Positions 1 to 11,301 of a stretch of 41,806 nucleotides of DNA are shown here, piece by piece (the first letter of the stretch is position 1; the number at the start of each line of letters is the position of its first letter). The DNA comes from Welwitschia mirabilis (taxonomy: Eukaryota > Gnetophyta > Gnetopsida > Welwitschiales). A program made the translations under genes and the position numbers. The stretch is taken from NCBI GenBank assembly GCA_051453625.1, contig JBOZIK010000001.1, positions 190,039,189 through 190,080,994 of the forward strand, given 5' to 3'. Below the pieces are notes generated by a model. That model saw nothing but the letters and a program-made list of their open reading frames with translations, was not told where the DNA came from and did not search any database.

Positions 1-1243
1 GGAAGGGTTTGGGGGAGGACGTGTAAATAGGATTTAAAAATTTAATCAAATAAACTCATAAAAAGTTACTTGCTTGAAATAAATACTTAAGACTTATTCA
101 AATAAAACTAAATCTATTCTAAAAAACTAAAGAATAGAAAGCACAAAAATACCAAAGAGGAGGCACACAAGTTTTATAATGGTTTGGGAAACCACCTACT
201 CCACTTTTGATGATTAACTTCTATTCAAGCGTGATATGGATCTTCATTAATCTCTTTCCAAGTAATCTAGGTTTACTTGTAACCTTTACAAATGGACTTT
301 TCTAAGGTACAGTCTCAACCTTTTGTAAGAAAGTTAAGTGGTGATAATTGTGTGCTAAAATGCACAGGTTTCACTCGATCTTTGGATCAAGAATAGTATT
401 ACTACCCTACTTGAGAAGATGGTACAAGTCAAAAGTAAATAGTGCAACTAACTTGATCAAGTATGCAAAGATATCAATAGTTCTTGATTTGTCTTTGGAC
501 AAATAGAATATGCCAATGATTACAACGAATGATTTCAAAAGGATTCAAAAGTGCTACAGTGACTTTGACTCTTGGAAAATATATAGTAGAAGACTTTTAA
601 GGTTTTTACAAGTAAAAAGACCTTCTAAGGGACATAAAATAGACTCATAATAGCTAGAAAAATCTCGTTTCCATCATGATCAGTTGTCCCTTCAAGGGTT
701 TGGTCAACCTCATCTATTGTCATCACTAAATTTATTCACTCTCATGTTCTTATGATTAATTCCTATTTCTTATGGCTCCAAGTCTGATTAATCCCTTTGG
801 GTCTAGTCAACCACTTATCTGGTTGCCTACATATTCGTCCATTTATCCCCTTGGTGAGGAAAAAAAATGCAATACTATTTTCCGCTCTAGGTACATTTGA
901 CCTCATAAGTGTTCAGTTGACTCCTTAACCATTAACTATGAAAGTTTAATACTCAGATATGGTCAACCCCTCTAAAATCTAGTCGATCCCTTAATATTCG
1001 GCTAAGAAGTATTAGTTGCACAGGTCTAGTTGACCCCTCATGTGTCTAGTCAATCCCTCTAAAATTGGTTCATTTTTGTGTAAGATTTAGGTGTGGTTGA
1101 CCCCTTAAAAGTCCAATCGACCCCTTAGAAGGGTATAAAAACTAATAGGTTTAGTTCAAATTGTAATAAATTGTTTTAGCTTCTGATCTTCAATGATTAA
1201 TATTTTCTGCACAAGATACAACATGTTTTACAAAATAGAAAAC
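1..1243. other. AT-rich non-coding DNA, possible truncated 5' LTR of element A
   Basis: No open frame or RNA gene is recognisable. The right end (…GAAAACA) lies just before a weak primer-binding-site-like string, so this could be LTR sequence cut by the window edge. I found no matching second copy downstream, so the LTR reading is inference only. The stretch from about 700 holds degenerate short repeats, listed separately. Confidence 0.3.
700..1136. repeat. Degenerate short repeats around a GTCGACCCCT-like core
   Basis: Variants of the core (TAGTCAACCACTT, TAGTCGATCCCTT, TAGTTGACCCCTC, TAGTCAATCCCTC, TGGTTGACCCCTT, AATCGACCCCTTA) recur at irregular spacing near 702, 804, 914, 961, 980, 1027, 1047, 1094 and 1115. 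Most differences are C/T or G/A. The array lies in the possible LTR and has no coding sense. Confidence 0.6.
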
Positions 1244-1248
1244 ATTAG

Positions 1249-1275
1249 TTTGGCATCAAATTGGCAAATAATAAA
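1249..1275 (+). other. Weak primer-binding-site-like string of element A
   Basis: The string TTTGGCATCAAATTGGCA resembles the TTTGGCGCCGTTGCCGGGGA type of PBS used by Athila/Tat Ty3/gypsy elements, with a 2-base insertion and several G-to-A or C-to-T changes. It sits 5' of gag on the same strand as element A. Similarity is marginal. Confidence 0.25.
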
Positions 1276-2250
1276 TCAATAATAACTTAAGATGTTATTA
1301 TCACATTGCAAATAATACTCATAAGTGGACCTTAGCACTGTGAGCTGTGTTAGGTGATGACTTAACTGAGTATGATAATTACCTCTTTCATTACTCCTCT
1401 TTGTTGGTTATCCTTTAATAACATTATAATACAAACTATAAAGTTGGCATGACCAATCGCATAGCAATGCATGTTTACATGATGCCTTCATTAAAAATGG
1501 CTTTCATGGTTCTACGGAGTTGAAAAATAGCACAGTGAAATGTAAGGACCATGATCATAGCCTCTTCTTTAAGTTGAGATGCACGTTCTACTTTAGCTGA
1601 ACTTGGGACATAATAATACTAAAAGCTATAATAAGTATCTGATAGTCCACTTCATGTTGTGAATCATTTTTCTAGAAAATCACCATCTAATCCAAACAAC
1701 TACAAATGACGATAATAAATATAACAAGGTAAGAGCAAAACAAGGACATCTCTTATAATGACCTTCAACTTACCCAAAAATCTCTCTTTCCCTTCCTTCT
1801 TAAGATTCCTCATGGTTTCCTCTACCATTACCACATTGTCTTACTTGAACTTTATGTTCAATACTATCCCTATTATGCAATGCTACCAAAAAATTTATCA
1901 ATAGGTTTTTAAACCCTTTGCTGATATCTTTGATCTATCTAAAGCACATCTTCACTAGTCTATAGATTATGGAAAGAAAAAGAAAAATGGAAAATAACTG
2001 TATTTGATTTGATTTTTATTTGTTCATTATTTATGTTTATTTATTTATTCAAAGAAATTGTAATAGTAAGGAATCAGCGAGAGACTATAATAACAAAGGC
2101 AGTCCTAGAAAATAAGAAGTGATCCTTGAGGATTTTCATTTGCAAAAACATTTTTGTAATATTTAGGATTTTATGCTTAGATATGTTTCATGAATACATG
2201 AAACCCTTATTAGTATCATCCTATGACTATACATTATAGTTTTTGAAAAA
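1276..2250. other. AT-rich stretch with no recognisable gene
   Basis: It lies between the PBS-like string and the gag relic and could be the untranslated leader of element A. I see no coding, RNA or repeat signal in it. Confidence 0.4.
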
Positions 2251-2254
2251 ATAG

Positions 2255-2335
2255 AAACAAGTTGTAATGTCAAATTCTATGCAAAAATATAAACAAGTTG
2301 TAATGTCAAATTCTATGCAAAAATAGAAATAAGTT
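2255..2335. repeat. 36-bp tandem duplication
   Basis: A 36-bp unit beginning AAACAAGTTGTAATGTCAAA starts at 2255 and again at 2291 almost without change, with a third partial copy at 2327. The unit is a multiple of three, so it produces a short repeated peptide on the minus strand, which I regard as chance. Confidence 0.85.
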
Positions 2336-2469
2336 ACTTCACCTAATCCCTGTATCATGATTAGAACCTCTACTACCCCAATAAATCCAAATGCTAATGT
2401 CACTCTTAAAAAACTAATTAAAAATAAAAAGCATGAAATCCAAAATCTTTTTGGGTTAGCTCCTGGTAA

Positions 2470-3385
2470 GGATCTCAAGTTAAGAAATTTAAACACTTAT
2501 TTTATTTTTAATGGATAAAATTATGAGGATTCCCTCCAACATATAGCTTGCATTGAACAATTAGTGCTTACTTCTGGAAATGGTGAAAAACAAATTAGCA
2601 ATTATACTTAAATGGTTATATTTCCCATTACATTAAAAGGAAAATCAAAATTATGGTTAATAACTATTCCACATAAAAGATTAAAAGCATGGAACAAAGT
2701 TCAAGAAGCCTTTATAAATAGATTTATGAGTGAAACAGTAATAAAAAAGAAAGAAAGATGTAACAAATTTCCAAGAACAACCTATTGAAGATTATTCCTC
2801 CACTTATGAATAATTTTTCATTATAATACATGCTAATCCTATATATGCATTCACTCAAGAAGAATTAGTAGAATATTTCTATGGTGGACTTGATAGCCAA
2901 ATCAAACAACTTATAGATTTTTCATGTGATGGAAATTTGATGAATCTCATATTAGAAAATGTATGGAGGTTGTTGGAAGAATAGTAAAAGTAAGTCAAGT
3001 ATGGCTTAAACCAACACCTAAAAAAAATCATAATATAGGTCAAATCATAAAAGATCTTACAAAAGTAAAACAAGAAAAGTAGGAAGTAAAAATAGAAAAA
3101 TAATTAACAAATGTCATTAAGGATCTCACAATAATGTTAAAAAAATACAATCAAATGATTTTAGATCCAAAAGTAGCAACTGAAAAAAATGTGGTTCCAA
3201 CTTGTAATTTGTGTAATGACAGCTATCATGTAACCAAAGAATGTCTTTTATTACCAACTTACAAAGAAAATATTTATGAAGAGGTGTGTGCCTTCAACCA
3301 AAAGCCTTTAAACTTTAGAACCCAAAACCAAAAGAAAAATCCAAGCCAATTTCAACCTAAAATGAATTGGAAACCTACTTTTTAA
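2470..3385 (+). pseudogene. Element A gag relic (capsid part and zinc knuckle)
   Basis: Near 2621 a frame reads FPITLKGKSKLWLITIP, followed by a FINRFMSE block. Both match the conserved gag segment of plant Ty3/gypsy elements (LKGKAxxWL … FLxKF). At 3203-3244 there is a perfect CX2CX4HX4C zinc knuckle, the nucleic-acid-binding motif of gag nucleocapsid. The frame is interrupted by several stops and shifts between 2609 and 3130; the longest open stretch is 3134-3385. Gag would form the cytoplasmic virus-like particle. This copy cannot encode a full protein. Confidence 0.8.
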
Positions 3386-4110
3386 TATTTTGAAAACAAA
3401 TTTAATAAGTTTCAAGCAAATCATTTACATTTTCAACCATTTAGGAATAGATTTAATAATGCTAACTTTTAAATAAGTAACTCAAACTTCCAACCAAGTA
3501 ACTCAAATTATCAAGCAAGCATATCAAATTTACAAAATCAAAATGATCCACTTAGAAATTCCATTTATGAATTAAGAAAATCTTAAGAGAAGACAAAAAA
3601 ACATTAAAAATCTTGTTAATGTTCTTTAATAAACTATGCTTGCAAATCAAAGTCCACAAGGATAACTTGCAATGCAATGTTTACTAAACCCTAATGAAGT
3701 AATAAAATATTATAAGGTTGTGATTAAAAGTGGAAATGAAATAATACTTTCTACCCATGAGGCTTCAACTTCCTAAAATGAGAAGAATGATGAAGAATAA
3801 GAGGATATTAAAATCTTAAGAAAGCATACTTTTTCTTCTCATTTACATAATAAGCTTAATAAGATAAATTCTTCTTAAGATAAAGGTAAGAAAATTGCTA
3901 CCCCTTGTTTTGATAGATTAAATACCAATCCTACCTCTGATGATCATCTTAAAGCATTAATGCAAGATGTGAACATAAATTTACCCTTTTGGAAACTCTT
4001 GTAAGAAAATTCTAAATATTCTAAGTTATGAAAAGATCTAATTAAGTGGAAAAAAATGCTATACCTAATAAATTATTCTTATCTCAATCTATAACCAACT
4101 TAGTTTTGCA
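3386..4110 (+). pseudogene. Element A gag-protease linker, heavily decayed
   Basis: This AT-rich stretch connects the zinc knuckle to the protease. It reads as scattered Asn/Gln/Lys-rich fragments with many stops, as expected for the low-complexity C-terminal part of gag. No individual domain is recognisable, so the assignment rests on position alone. Confidence 0.4.
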
Positions 4111-4117
4111 AAGATGT

Positions 4118-4850
4118 CCAAAATTTAAGGATCCAGGGGTAGTAATAGTTAGTGTTACATTAAAAGAAAATAAAAGAATAAAAAAAAGCCTTAATTAATA
4201 GAGGAGCAAGTGTTAACATTATGCCTTTACACATTTGTCAATGACTTAGAATTAAGCCTATACATATCATCTTAGAATTATCAGATACATCAATGAAGAG
4301 ACCATGAGGAATAATAAAAGATTTGGTGATATAAATTAAAAAAGCATTCTATCTAGTAGATGTCGTCATGATTGAAGTTGAGTATAATGGAGATTATTTA
4401 CTACTTTTAGGTAGAGCATTTTTTGCAATAGCCCATTGTATTATTGATGCAAGGACTGGAATGATGGAATGTCACTTAGGAAATAAAAATTTTACCATTA
4501 GAGTTTTTAATGCTATTAAAAATAATTTAGGTGATNNNNNNNNNNNNNNNNNNNNNNNNNNNNNNNNNNNNNNNNNNNNNNNNNNNNNNNNNNNNNNNNN
4601 NNNNNNNNNNNNNNNNNNNNNNNNNNNNNNNNNNNTACCATTAGAGTTTTTAATGCTACTAAAAAAGACCTAGGTGATGAGTTGAATATTAAAGAAGAAA
4701 TTAAGCCAAAACTATTTCTACAGCATTCTCCACTTGAAAAGAGATGGTTAATGCTTCATGAGCCTACCTTTTATGATGATCCACTTAAAGTAGAAAATTT
4801 GAAAGCTTTCGATGATGATCAACTCAATTATGAGTATTAAGTACTGACTA
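4118..4850 (+). pseudogene. Element A aspartic protease relic
   Basis: The frame opens with PKFKDPG, the usual lead-in to the Athila-type protease. The catalytic block reads LINRGASVNIMP where the family has LLDLGAS, so the catalytic aspartate codon GAT has become AAT (4197-4199). An open stretch at 4368-4534 carries LLLLGRAFFAIA, matching the conserved ILGRPFLATA block near the domain's end. A 100-N gap follows and the sequence resumes at 4636 with a near-copy of what precedes the gap, then runs open to a TAA at about 4840. The enzyme would cleave the Gag-Pol polyprotein; this copy is dead. Confidence 0.8.
4536..4635. other. 100-N assembly gap with duplicated flanks
   Basis: The left flank TACCATTAGAGTTTTTAATG reappears immediately right of the gap, followed by a similar but not identical continuation. 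See the finding on round-number gaps. Confidence 0.9.
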
Positions 4851-5039
4851 TTTTGATCAAGAGAGTAAAGAAATTAAAACTGCAATCTATAAAGAAGTCC
4901 AACATCTAAAAACAACTGGGATTTCATATTTTAAGGGAGGTCATTCATCCTAGTCATCCAGATAATAGTCTAAGATGATAGTTAACTTTGATAAAAAATT
5001 AACTGAAATTGAAATTTAAATTTAAATCTAAAACATTTA

Positions 5040-6560
5040 CCCAGTGAACTAAAACATATCTTTCTGTGTGGTGATCAGAATAAATCATTAATAATAAATA
5101 AGAATATTTTTTCTCAATAAGCATCAATTTTAATCTCACTTTTGAATACTAAGGAAAATGAGTTTGTTTGGATTCACAAAGATTTAATAGCCATTTTTAC
5201 TTCTATTTTTTAACATAAAATCTACCTTCAGGATAATGTAAAACCTATTAAGTAATCCCAATGTACACTAAATCCAGTCCTTAAACAAGTTGTAAAAAAT
5301 GAGATCATTAAATTAATAAATTCCAAAATTATTTATGTCATATCTAGTAGTGAGTGGGTTAGCATTTTGACGGTAGTACCTAACAAAAGTGGGAAGTAAA
5401 TAATGTGTATTGATTTAAAAAAATAAATGAAGTAATAAAGAAATACCATTGTCATCTATCTTTTCTTGACTAAATAATTGATAGAATCCATGACATGCTT
5501 TAAATTTCTTTCTTGATGGGTATAGTGGCTATAATTAGGTTTGTATAACTAGTGAGGATTAAGCTANNNNNNNNNNNNNNNNNNNNNNNNNNNNNNNNNN
5601 NNNNNNNNNNNNNNNNNNNNNNNNNNNNNNNNNNNNNNNNNNNNNNNNNNNNNNNNNNNNNNNNNNNNNNNNNNNNATGTTAGAGGATTCAATTGAAATT
5701 TAATGGATGACTTCTAAATCTATGATAAAAACTTCAAACAAATTTTAAAACAGGTAGAGAAGTTCCTAAATAGATGCATTAAGAGTGGCCTACATTTGAG
5801 TTGGAAGAAGAATTTCTTTTTAGTTAATAATAGAATTGTCTTAGGTCATCACATATCTAGTAACGGAATTAGGATGGACTCTATAAAATGAGTATCATTA
5901 AAAACTTAACTCCTCCAACAAATGTAAAATAAGTTTAATCTTTCTTTGATCATTATGATTTAATATTATACTAAAATTTGTAAACCCCTTCACTTGTTAC
6001 TTCAAAAAGAAGCTAAATTTGAATGCAATGAATCTTGTCAGCTTACTTTCAAAATGCTTAAAGATAAAATCTCTTTTGCATCTATTATAATGGGACCTGA
6101 CTAAAATAAATATTTTGAGTTAATGTGTAATGCTAGTAATATTTCCGTGGGTGGGGTTCTTAGAAAAAAGTATGAAAATGATTTTAAATTTATATCTTAT
6201 CATAGTAATACTGTGTCTAAATCTTAATCGAATTATACTATTACTGAGAAAGAAATGTTAGCAATAATCTTTTTCCTTGATATGCTTAGACACTATTTTT
6301 TAGGCTTTTATATAAATGGTTATACTAATGATGTGGCTATTAGATACCTTTTAACCAAGAACAATTCTAGTGCTAGGCTCACTAGATAGATCCTTCTCAT
6401 GTAAAAATCTAGTGTTACCATCATTGATAAAGTAGGAAAGCATCATAGTATAATATATCATTTGTCATGTCTTTCTTCTTCTCTTGATGATCTTATAATT
6501 AATGATTCTTTTTTGGATGAATATTTTTTTGTCATATCTTATACTCATCCTTCTCCTTGA
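5040..6560 (+). pseudogene. Element A reverse transcriptase and RNase H relic
   Basis: From about 5240 the frame reads TLNPVLKQVVKNEIIKLI, then SSEWVSILTVVPNKSG and CIDLKK, which match the fingers of Athila/Tat RT. A 110-N gap (5567-5676) removes the middle. After it, MDDF at 5703-5714 keeps both catalytic aspartates of the YMDD box, and LGHHISSNGIRMD matches the thumb region. RNase H follows from about 6110. CDASD of the family is CNASN here and the YTDHAA block reads YTNDVA, so catalytic aspartates are lost, while TEKEMLAI is kept. Stops are frequent. It once copied element RNA into DNA. Confidence 0.85.
5567..5676. other. 110-N assembly gap in element A RT
   Basis: Unknown bases; the flanks do not repeat each other. 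The missing piece would encode the RT palm between the SGYNQI-type block and the MDDF box. Confidence 0.9.
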
Positions 6561-6589
6561 TATGCTAACATAGTTGATTATCTTATTAC

Positions 6590-7830
6590 CATGAAAACAC
6601 CATAACATTAGACTCATAATTAAAGAAAAACCTTTCTCTATAGAATAGGTGATTATGAATGGATAGAGTCATAGCTTTACTATAGGTGCAAAGACCAAAT
6701 CATGAAAAAATGTGTGTCTGAATGGAAAAAAATTAAACATCCTTCATCTTTATCATGGTGATGTTTGTGAAGGTCATTTTAGTAGATAAAAAAAAAAATG
6801 AAAATTTTCCACTCTGGTTTTTATAGGCCTAGTCAAGACTCTTTTAATTTTGCTAAAATGTGTGATACTTGTCAACATTATGATAGCCTTATTCATTTTT
6901 ATGAGATGCTTCTTAAATCTATTCTTGAATTTGAACCTTTTGATTATTAGGGAATTAATTTTATAGGCCCTATTAAACTACCTTCTCATGATAAGAACTA
7001 CATTTTAGTGGTTGTTGATTATGTTACTAAATGAGTTGAAGATATTTCTACTTTTACAAATGATGCTCAAATTATTTATACTTTTCTTAGAACTCATATT
7101 TTTTAATGCTTTGATTTTTTCTAGAATTATCATTAAGGTAAAGGAACTTATTTTATTAATCAACTTTCTAGAAAACTTCTTTTATTCTTTGGAATTGAAC
7201 ATAGAATAGCTTGTGCTTATCATCCATAAATGAATGGTTAAGTAAAAAATGCAAATAGAGAAATAAAGAAAATTCTACAATAACTTATCTTTGTTAATAA
7301 GAAATCTTGAATGTTAAGGACTTACTATACTACTTAGCATAATTATCTTGGTTTTTAACCTTATAAACTTATGTATAAAAAAGTTTGTGTTTTACCAGTT
7401 GATTTGTGTTATAACTTTTATCCTTCTTCCCATTAACTTAATATTGTAAACCTTTATAAAAATCTTAAAAATAGATTAGCTCAACTTAATTACTTAGATA
7501 AAAAATGTACTCATGTTATACATTGTAAACTCATTCACAAAGCCCAAGCTAAGTTCAAATATGATAGAAAGTTACTTCATAATAATTTTTAACCTCGTCA
7601 ATTTTTTTTTTTAGACAATACTAGAGTACATATTTTACATAACAAGTTAACCTATAAATGATTAAGTTCTTATATTATAGAAAAATTACATTCTAATGGC
7701 ACCATTGATATTTTCGACTTAGATGTTAAGAAGATTCAAAAAGTTAATGGACAAAGATTGAAAATATATGAAAAACCTTTCGGTACAACCTTGAACCTGA
7801 TAAAAGGAATTGTTTTGGAGGTTCTTCTCA
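6590..7830 (+). pseudogene. Element A integrase relic
   Basis: The zinc-binding end is visible as CDTC at 6861-6872. The catalytic core starts with GINFIGP near 6951 where the family has GIDFMGP, so the first DDE aspartate is now Asn. The second aspartate is also lost in a stop-containing stretch, while the glutamate in NANREIKKIL (around 7245-7275) remains. Stops fall at positions where the family has Trp or Gln (for example FDY-stop-GIN, VTK-stop-VED and YHP-stop-MNG). The C-terminal tail runs to about 7830 and ends with IYEKPFG. It would insert element DNA into the genome; this copy is inactive. Confidence 0.85.
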
Positions 7831-7835
7831 ATGGG

Positions 7836-9950
7836 AAGTACTTTCTCCCCACCTTTTTCTAAATTCTCTCTTACCTTATTCCTTTGGTGAATGATATAAT
7901 ATCACTTGATCATCTTTAACTTAACTTATGTGTTTGCTTTATGAAGTTTTCATAACTAGTATTTATACTTGGGCATTTTAATAGTGATAAGATTGGGTTC
8001 ACCCAAGTTTAATACATTTACATTTCTATGAACTTTACTTTAAAGGAAGGTGTCTTGGTTCTTGTGCTTTTTCTCAATGGTGTGAGATCTTTGGTTGTTT
8101 AAGTGTGTTCTTTTTTATCCTTTATCTCACTTATTTATCTTTAGATTTTTAAGTATGTGATCATGTGGGAATTATTTGTTAATCAGAGAGAGAGAGAGGA
8201 GGGGGGGAAGAGGTAATAATGATATCTCTTATATTTGTGCTAAAATACATGGTCATCATCGTATCCTACTGCACTAGGGTAATTTTTTTCAAAAGTAACC
8301 TTTGGTAGTGTTGGTAGCTATGTAAACTTCATTGGGGAATCAGTTGATTATGCTTCGCAAGTCCTTACCTTTTTAACTATGGCTGCACTCCCCTCACCAT
8401 AGAAATTAGTAATAAAACTTTAAGGCTATGGGATTAATTGTGTTCCAAGGGTTATCAGGAGCATTTCTTATTTTTTAGACTTTTAGTATTTCCATATGAT
8501 CATTTCACTTTTAAGTATTCGCATGTGTTTTGAGATGTGAATAGGTGAGTTTTTTTCTAAGCATATTTTTAATCTTATCATTTATTCTTTTGAGCACTTG
8601 ATCTTTGATACTGTCATAATCACTACCTTTTCGAGTGGAACTTCATGGAGTTGATACATTTTTTCATGCATCTTTACTCAGATGACTTTATGATGTCTTC
8701 TAAGGGGGTTTGCTAGGTTAGAATTTAGGGTAGGTAAGTTATCTTCTTCATGGTCCTCATGTTCGTTTTCATTCTATTTTTCTTTGGTTCTTTAGTTTTT
8801 AATTTCAAAGTCATTTCCATAATTTTTCATCATTAGTTAGGATCTTATCATTCAATAGTTTTCTTGTTGTATTTTTTATCATATTTATCAAAAAATAAGT
8901 GACTTTCTTTTCACATTATTAGATGATATTCTCTTATTCTTAGATGAATTCTTTATGATTTTTATGATTTTCCTTTGAGTATTTTAGAGTTTTACATATT
9001 TTTCTGCTTAATTTTTCAGTTTGGACACCTTTGTTTAATTTTCTTTATTAGGATTCCTTATATTTAGTGAATTCTCATCACTCTATCTTTTAATTCCTTT
9101 AATTTTTCCTCATTATCCTAATTCATCATAATTCTTTACCATTTTCTATGTTTTGAGTTTTCTGACACGTTCTGATACCCTCACACTGATATCTAAGCCT
9201 AACTTGTTTGACTGACATTTTCATTTTTCTGAAATTTTTCAAAGTTCTATCATTCACCTAATCATCCAGATGACATGGAGGATGACAACTGAGATTTTTC
9301 TGAGAGTTATCCTAGGGCTTTCGTCCAGATGAGGTGATTGGATGATAATGCGATAAAACTGTGGGTTCATTTCTTTTCCTTCATTTTTCTTTTATTATTT
9401 ATTATTTTTGTCTATTCCTATAAGATAAAATAGTTATTCTAGTTCCTACCAACACATTGAAACTTTACCTCACTTGATTAGTGCTCCAAATTACAAATTT
9501 TTAATGAAATTTGTAAAATCAAATATGTTTTTCTCTAATTTGTTTTTTTTAATTTTTTCTCCTGTTTTTTAGCCTTTTAGATGTAATTTTCATGTATATC
9601 ATTTAATTTTTCATGCTCTTTAATTTGGTACTTACAGATCTAATTTTCATCATGTATTTTATGAGATGTTCGAATTGTGCATTTTACGAAGTAGAATTAG
9701 GTTTTTAATTTTATCCCTGTTTTCTCAAAAACTATAAGTTAAAATATAGTGGTCCTTTAGGGTAAATTAATTAGTATGATAATGTCTACAATTGTGCTAG
9801 ATTAGATTTTTTGTTTGAGCACTTTTATTTTTTGACCCTATGTGGGGCCCACTAATTTTAGACATGTCGACTTTTTCTTGTTTTTCACATTTTTTTCTAC
9901 ATGATTAGACAATATGAGATGTATTAATACTCTTAAGGGAGGATAGGACA
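7836..9950. other. AT-rich stretch with no recognisable gene
   Basis: It follows the integrase relic and has long T-rich runs but no protein-like frame. It could be the 3' untranslated part of element A or unrelated repeat remnants. A 29-bp purine tract at 8185 is listed separately. Confidence 0.4.
8185..8213 (+). repeat. 29-bp purine-only tract
   Basis: An (AG)n run passes into a run of G and then AAGAGG, with no pyrimidine for 29 bases. It lies 350 bp after the integrase relic, where a Ty3/gypsy polypurine tract could be, but no TG-starting LTR follows directly. It may simply be a microsatellite. Confidence 0.6.
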
Positions 9951-10199
9951 TAATTTTATGAGTTTCACATAATAAAAACCAAATTATGGATTCGTTTCAA
10001 GCTTTCACATGATACATTTTAGTGATCTTCACTTGACCTCCCATGATGCGCTTTGTGTTTATGACTGATTAGGTGCACATGTAGCTTGATATAGACTAAG
10101 GCAAAATTTAAGGTAGTAGAGTAGGAGAAGGGTACTTTTGCACCACCAAATGTTGAGCTGACAGAGCGAGTTCACCCTCCACCTTATCACACTTGATCT

Positions 10200-11301
10200 C
10201 TATTGATTTAAATAGTTGTAATTCATGTAGAGAAATATTTCAGACTTAATGATTCATTTAGAGCTAGAGTTGGATCAAAGACTAAAAGATCTATAGCTCC
10301 AGTAGATCATAAATGCACAGGGAACACATTACATTTTAGAGACTAGAGAATTTTATGATAATATACATATAGATAGGCATCTCGATGCTTGTGACTGACT
10401 GGTTGATATGATTGTAGCTACCATTTGTGGATACAAGATAGTGATTCTCTCAAATCAAATTACTACTATTACTAATCTAGGCGTATTAGAAATACACATA
10501 TCCATTTAGCTAGTGGTACAGAGGAGCGTCGTGCTTATGGCAGAGCATTAGACATTCTAGCTGATCTAACTACTGGTAGGTAGCGATTTCTAGTAATACA
10601 ATTATCACCTACCTATCAAATTCTTTATAGAGGGATAACTCATAATAATAGTACATCATTCTATGACAGTCATGTTATGGGAGCGTAGATCTAGATGCTA
10701 GCAGCATTTAAGCAAGGAAAATAGATGAATCTAGCAACTTTCATTTGGAGAAACTTAGGAGTATGATCAAGGCACGACAGTTATCAACTCTAGGATATCC
10801 TTTCCTTCTTTTAGTCATGTTAGTATACTTGAGATTGTGGATGAGCAGAGACTCATACATATTTAGACTTCAATTTGTTACCTATAGGACATGGGCATTC
10901 AGATACCAAGAGAGGCAAATAGACCTCATGTATAGAGACCTATGGTTGGCATCACTTTTGAGTAGATTTAGGCTCTCCTGGAAGAGACAACACAAAGCAT
11001 TAGAGAGATGATAGATCACGGCATTGCCATACTTGATCAAAGGATATCCATGATTAATAAGAGAGTACAACACATTGAGGAGTATTTGGTTCATATGCAT
11101 CAATGCATATTACATGTTGAGCACAGTGTGACAGTGGATCTTCCAAAGGCAGTTAGAGTACAGGGAGATGAAATAGCACACTTCATCATGATATCACTAG
11201 ATAATTATTTTCATGAAGATCTTGAGCACCTTCCTTCTTTTCCACCTGCACCTAAGCCTGTTATGCATCAGGAGTTCATTATGACACGACAAGGTAAGTG
11301 A
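10200..11301 (+). pseudogene. Broken ORF like the 'putative plant transposon protein' family
   Basis: Joining frames gives a TREFYDNI block near 10335, a VDMIVATICGYKI block near 10405, then SPTYQILYRGITHNNSTSF and a stretch ending IWRNLRSMIKARQLSTLGYP. The order and wording resemble the plant domain whose members read VREFYANL … RGxxIxFxP … MRHMLSCPxVxxRVLPYGML, often found in or beside Athila-like elements. A downstream open frame at 11008-11301 has a heptad-like, probable coiled-coil segment (ILDQRISMINKRVQHIEEYL) and a Pro-rich end. Several stops and shifts break it. Its function in the family is unknown. The assignment is by eye. Confidence 0.5.

Larger units (their letters stand above)
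2255..7835 (+). mobile_element. Element A: decayed Athila-like Ty3/gypsy retrotransposon
   Basis: Reading left to right on the plus strand, the order is gag with a zinc knuckle, aspartic protease, reverse transcriptase, RNase H and integrase. This is the Ty3/gypsy order, with integrase last. The wording of the protease, RT and integrase blocks matches the Athila/Tat branch of plant elements. Every domain carries stop codons or frameshifts, and two N gaps (4536-4635 and 5567-5676) interrupt it. No confident LTR pair was found: weak candidates are the DNA before 1243 and the DNA after 11842, which do not visibly match each other. It is an old, immobile relic. Confidence 0.85.

Noticed and set aside
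2227-2496. Minus-strand frame with a repeated Phe/Cys-rich peptide
   Set aside because: The repeat is the 36-bp tandem duplication read antisense to the start of element A gag.
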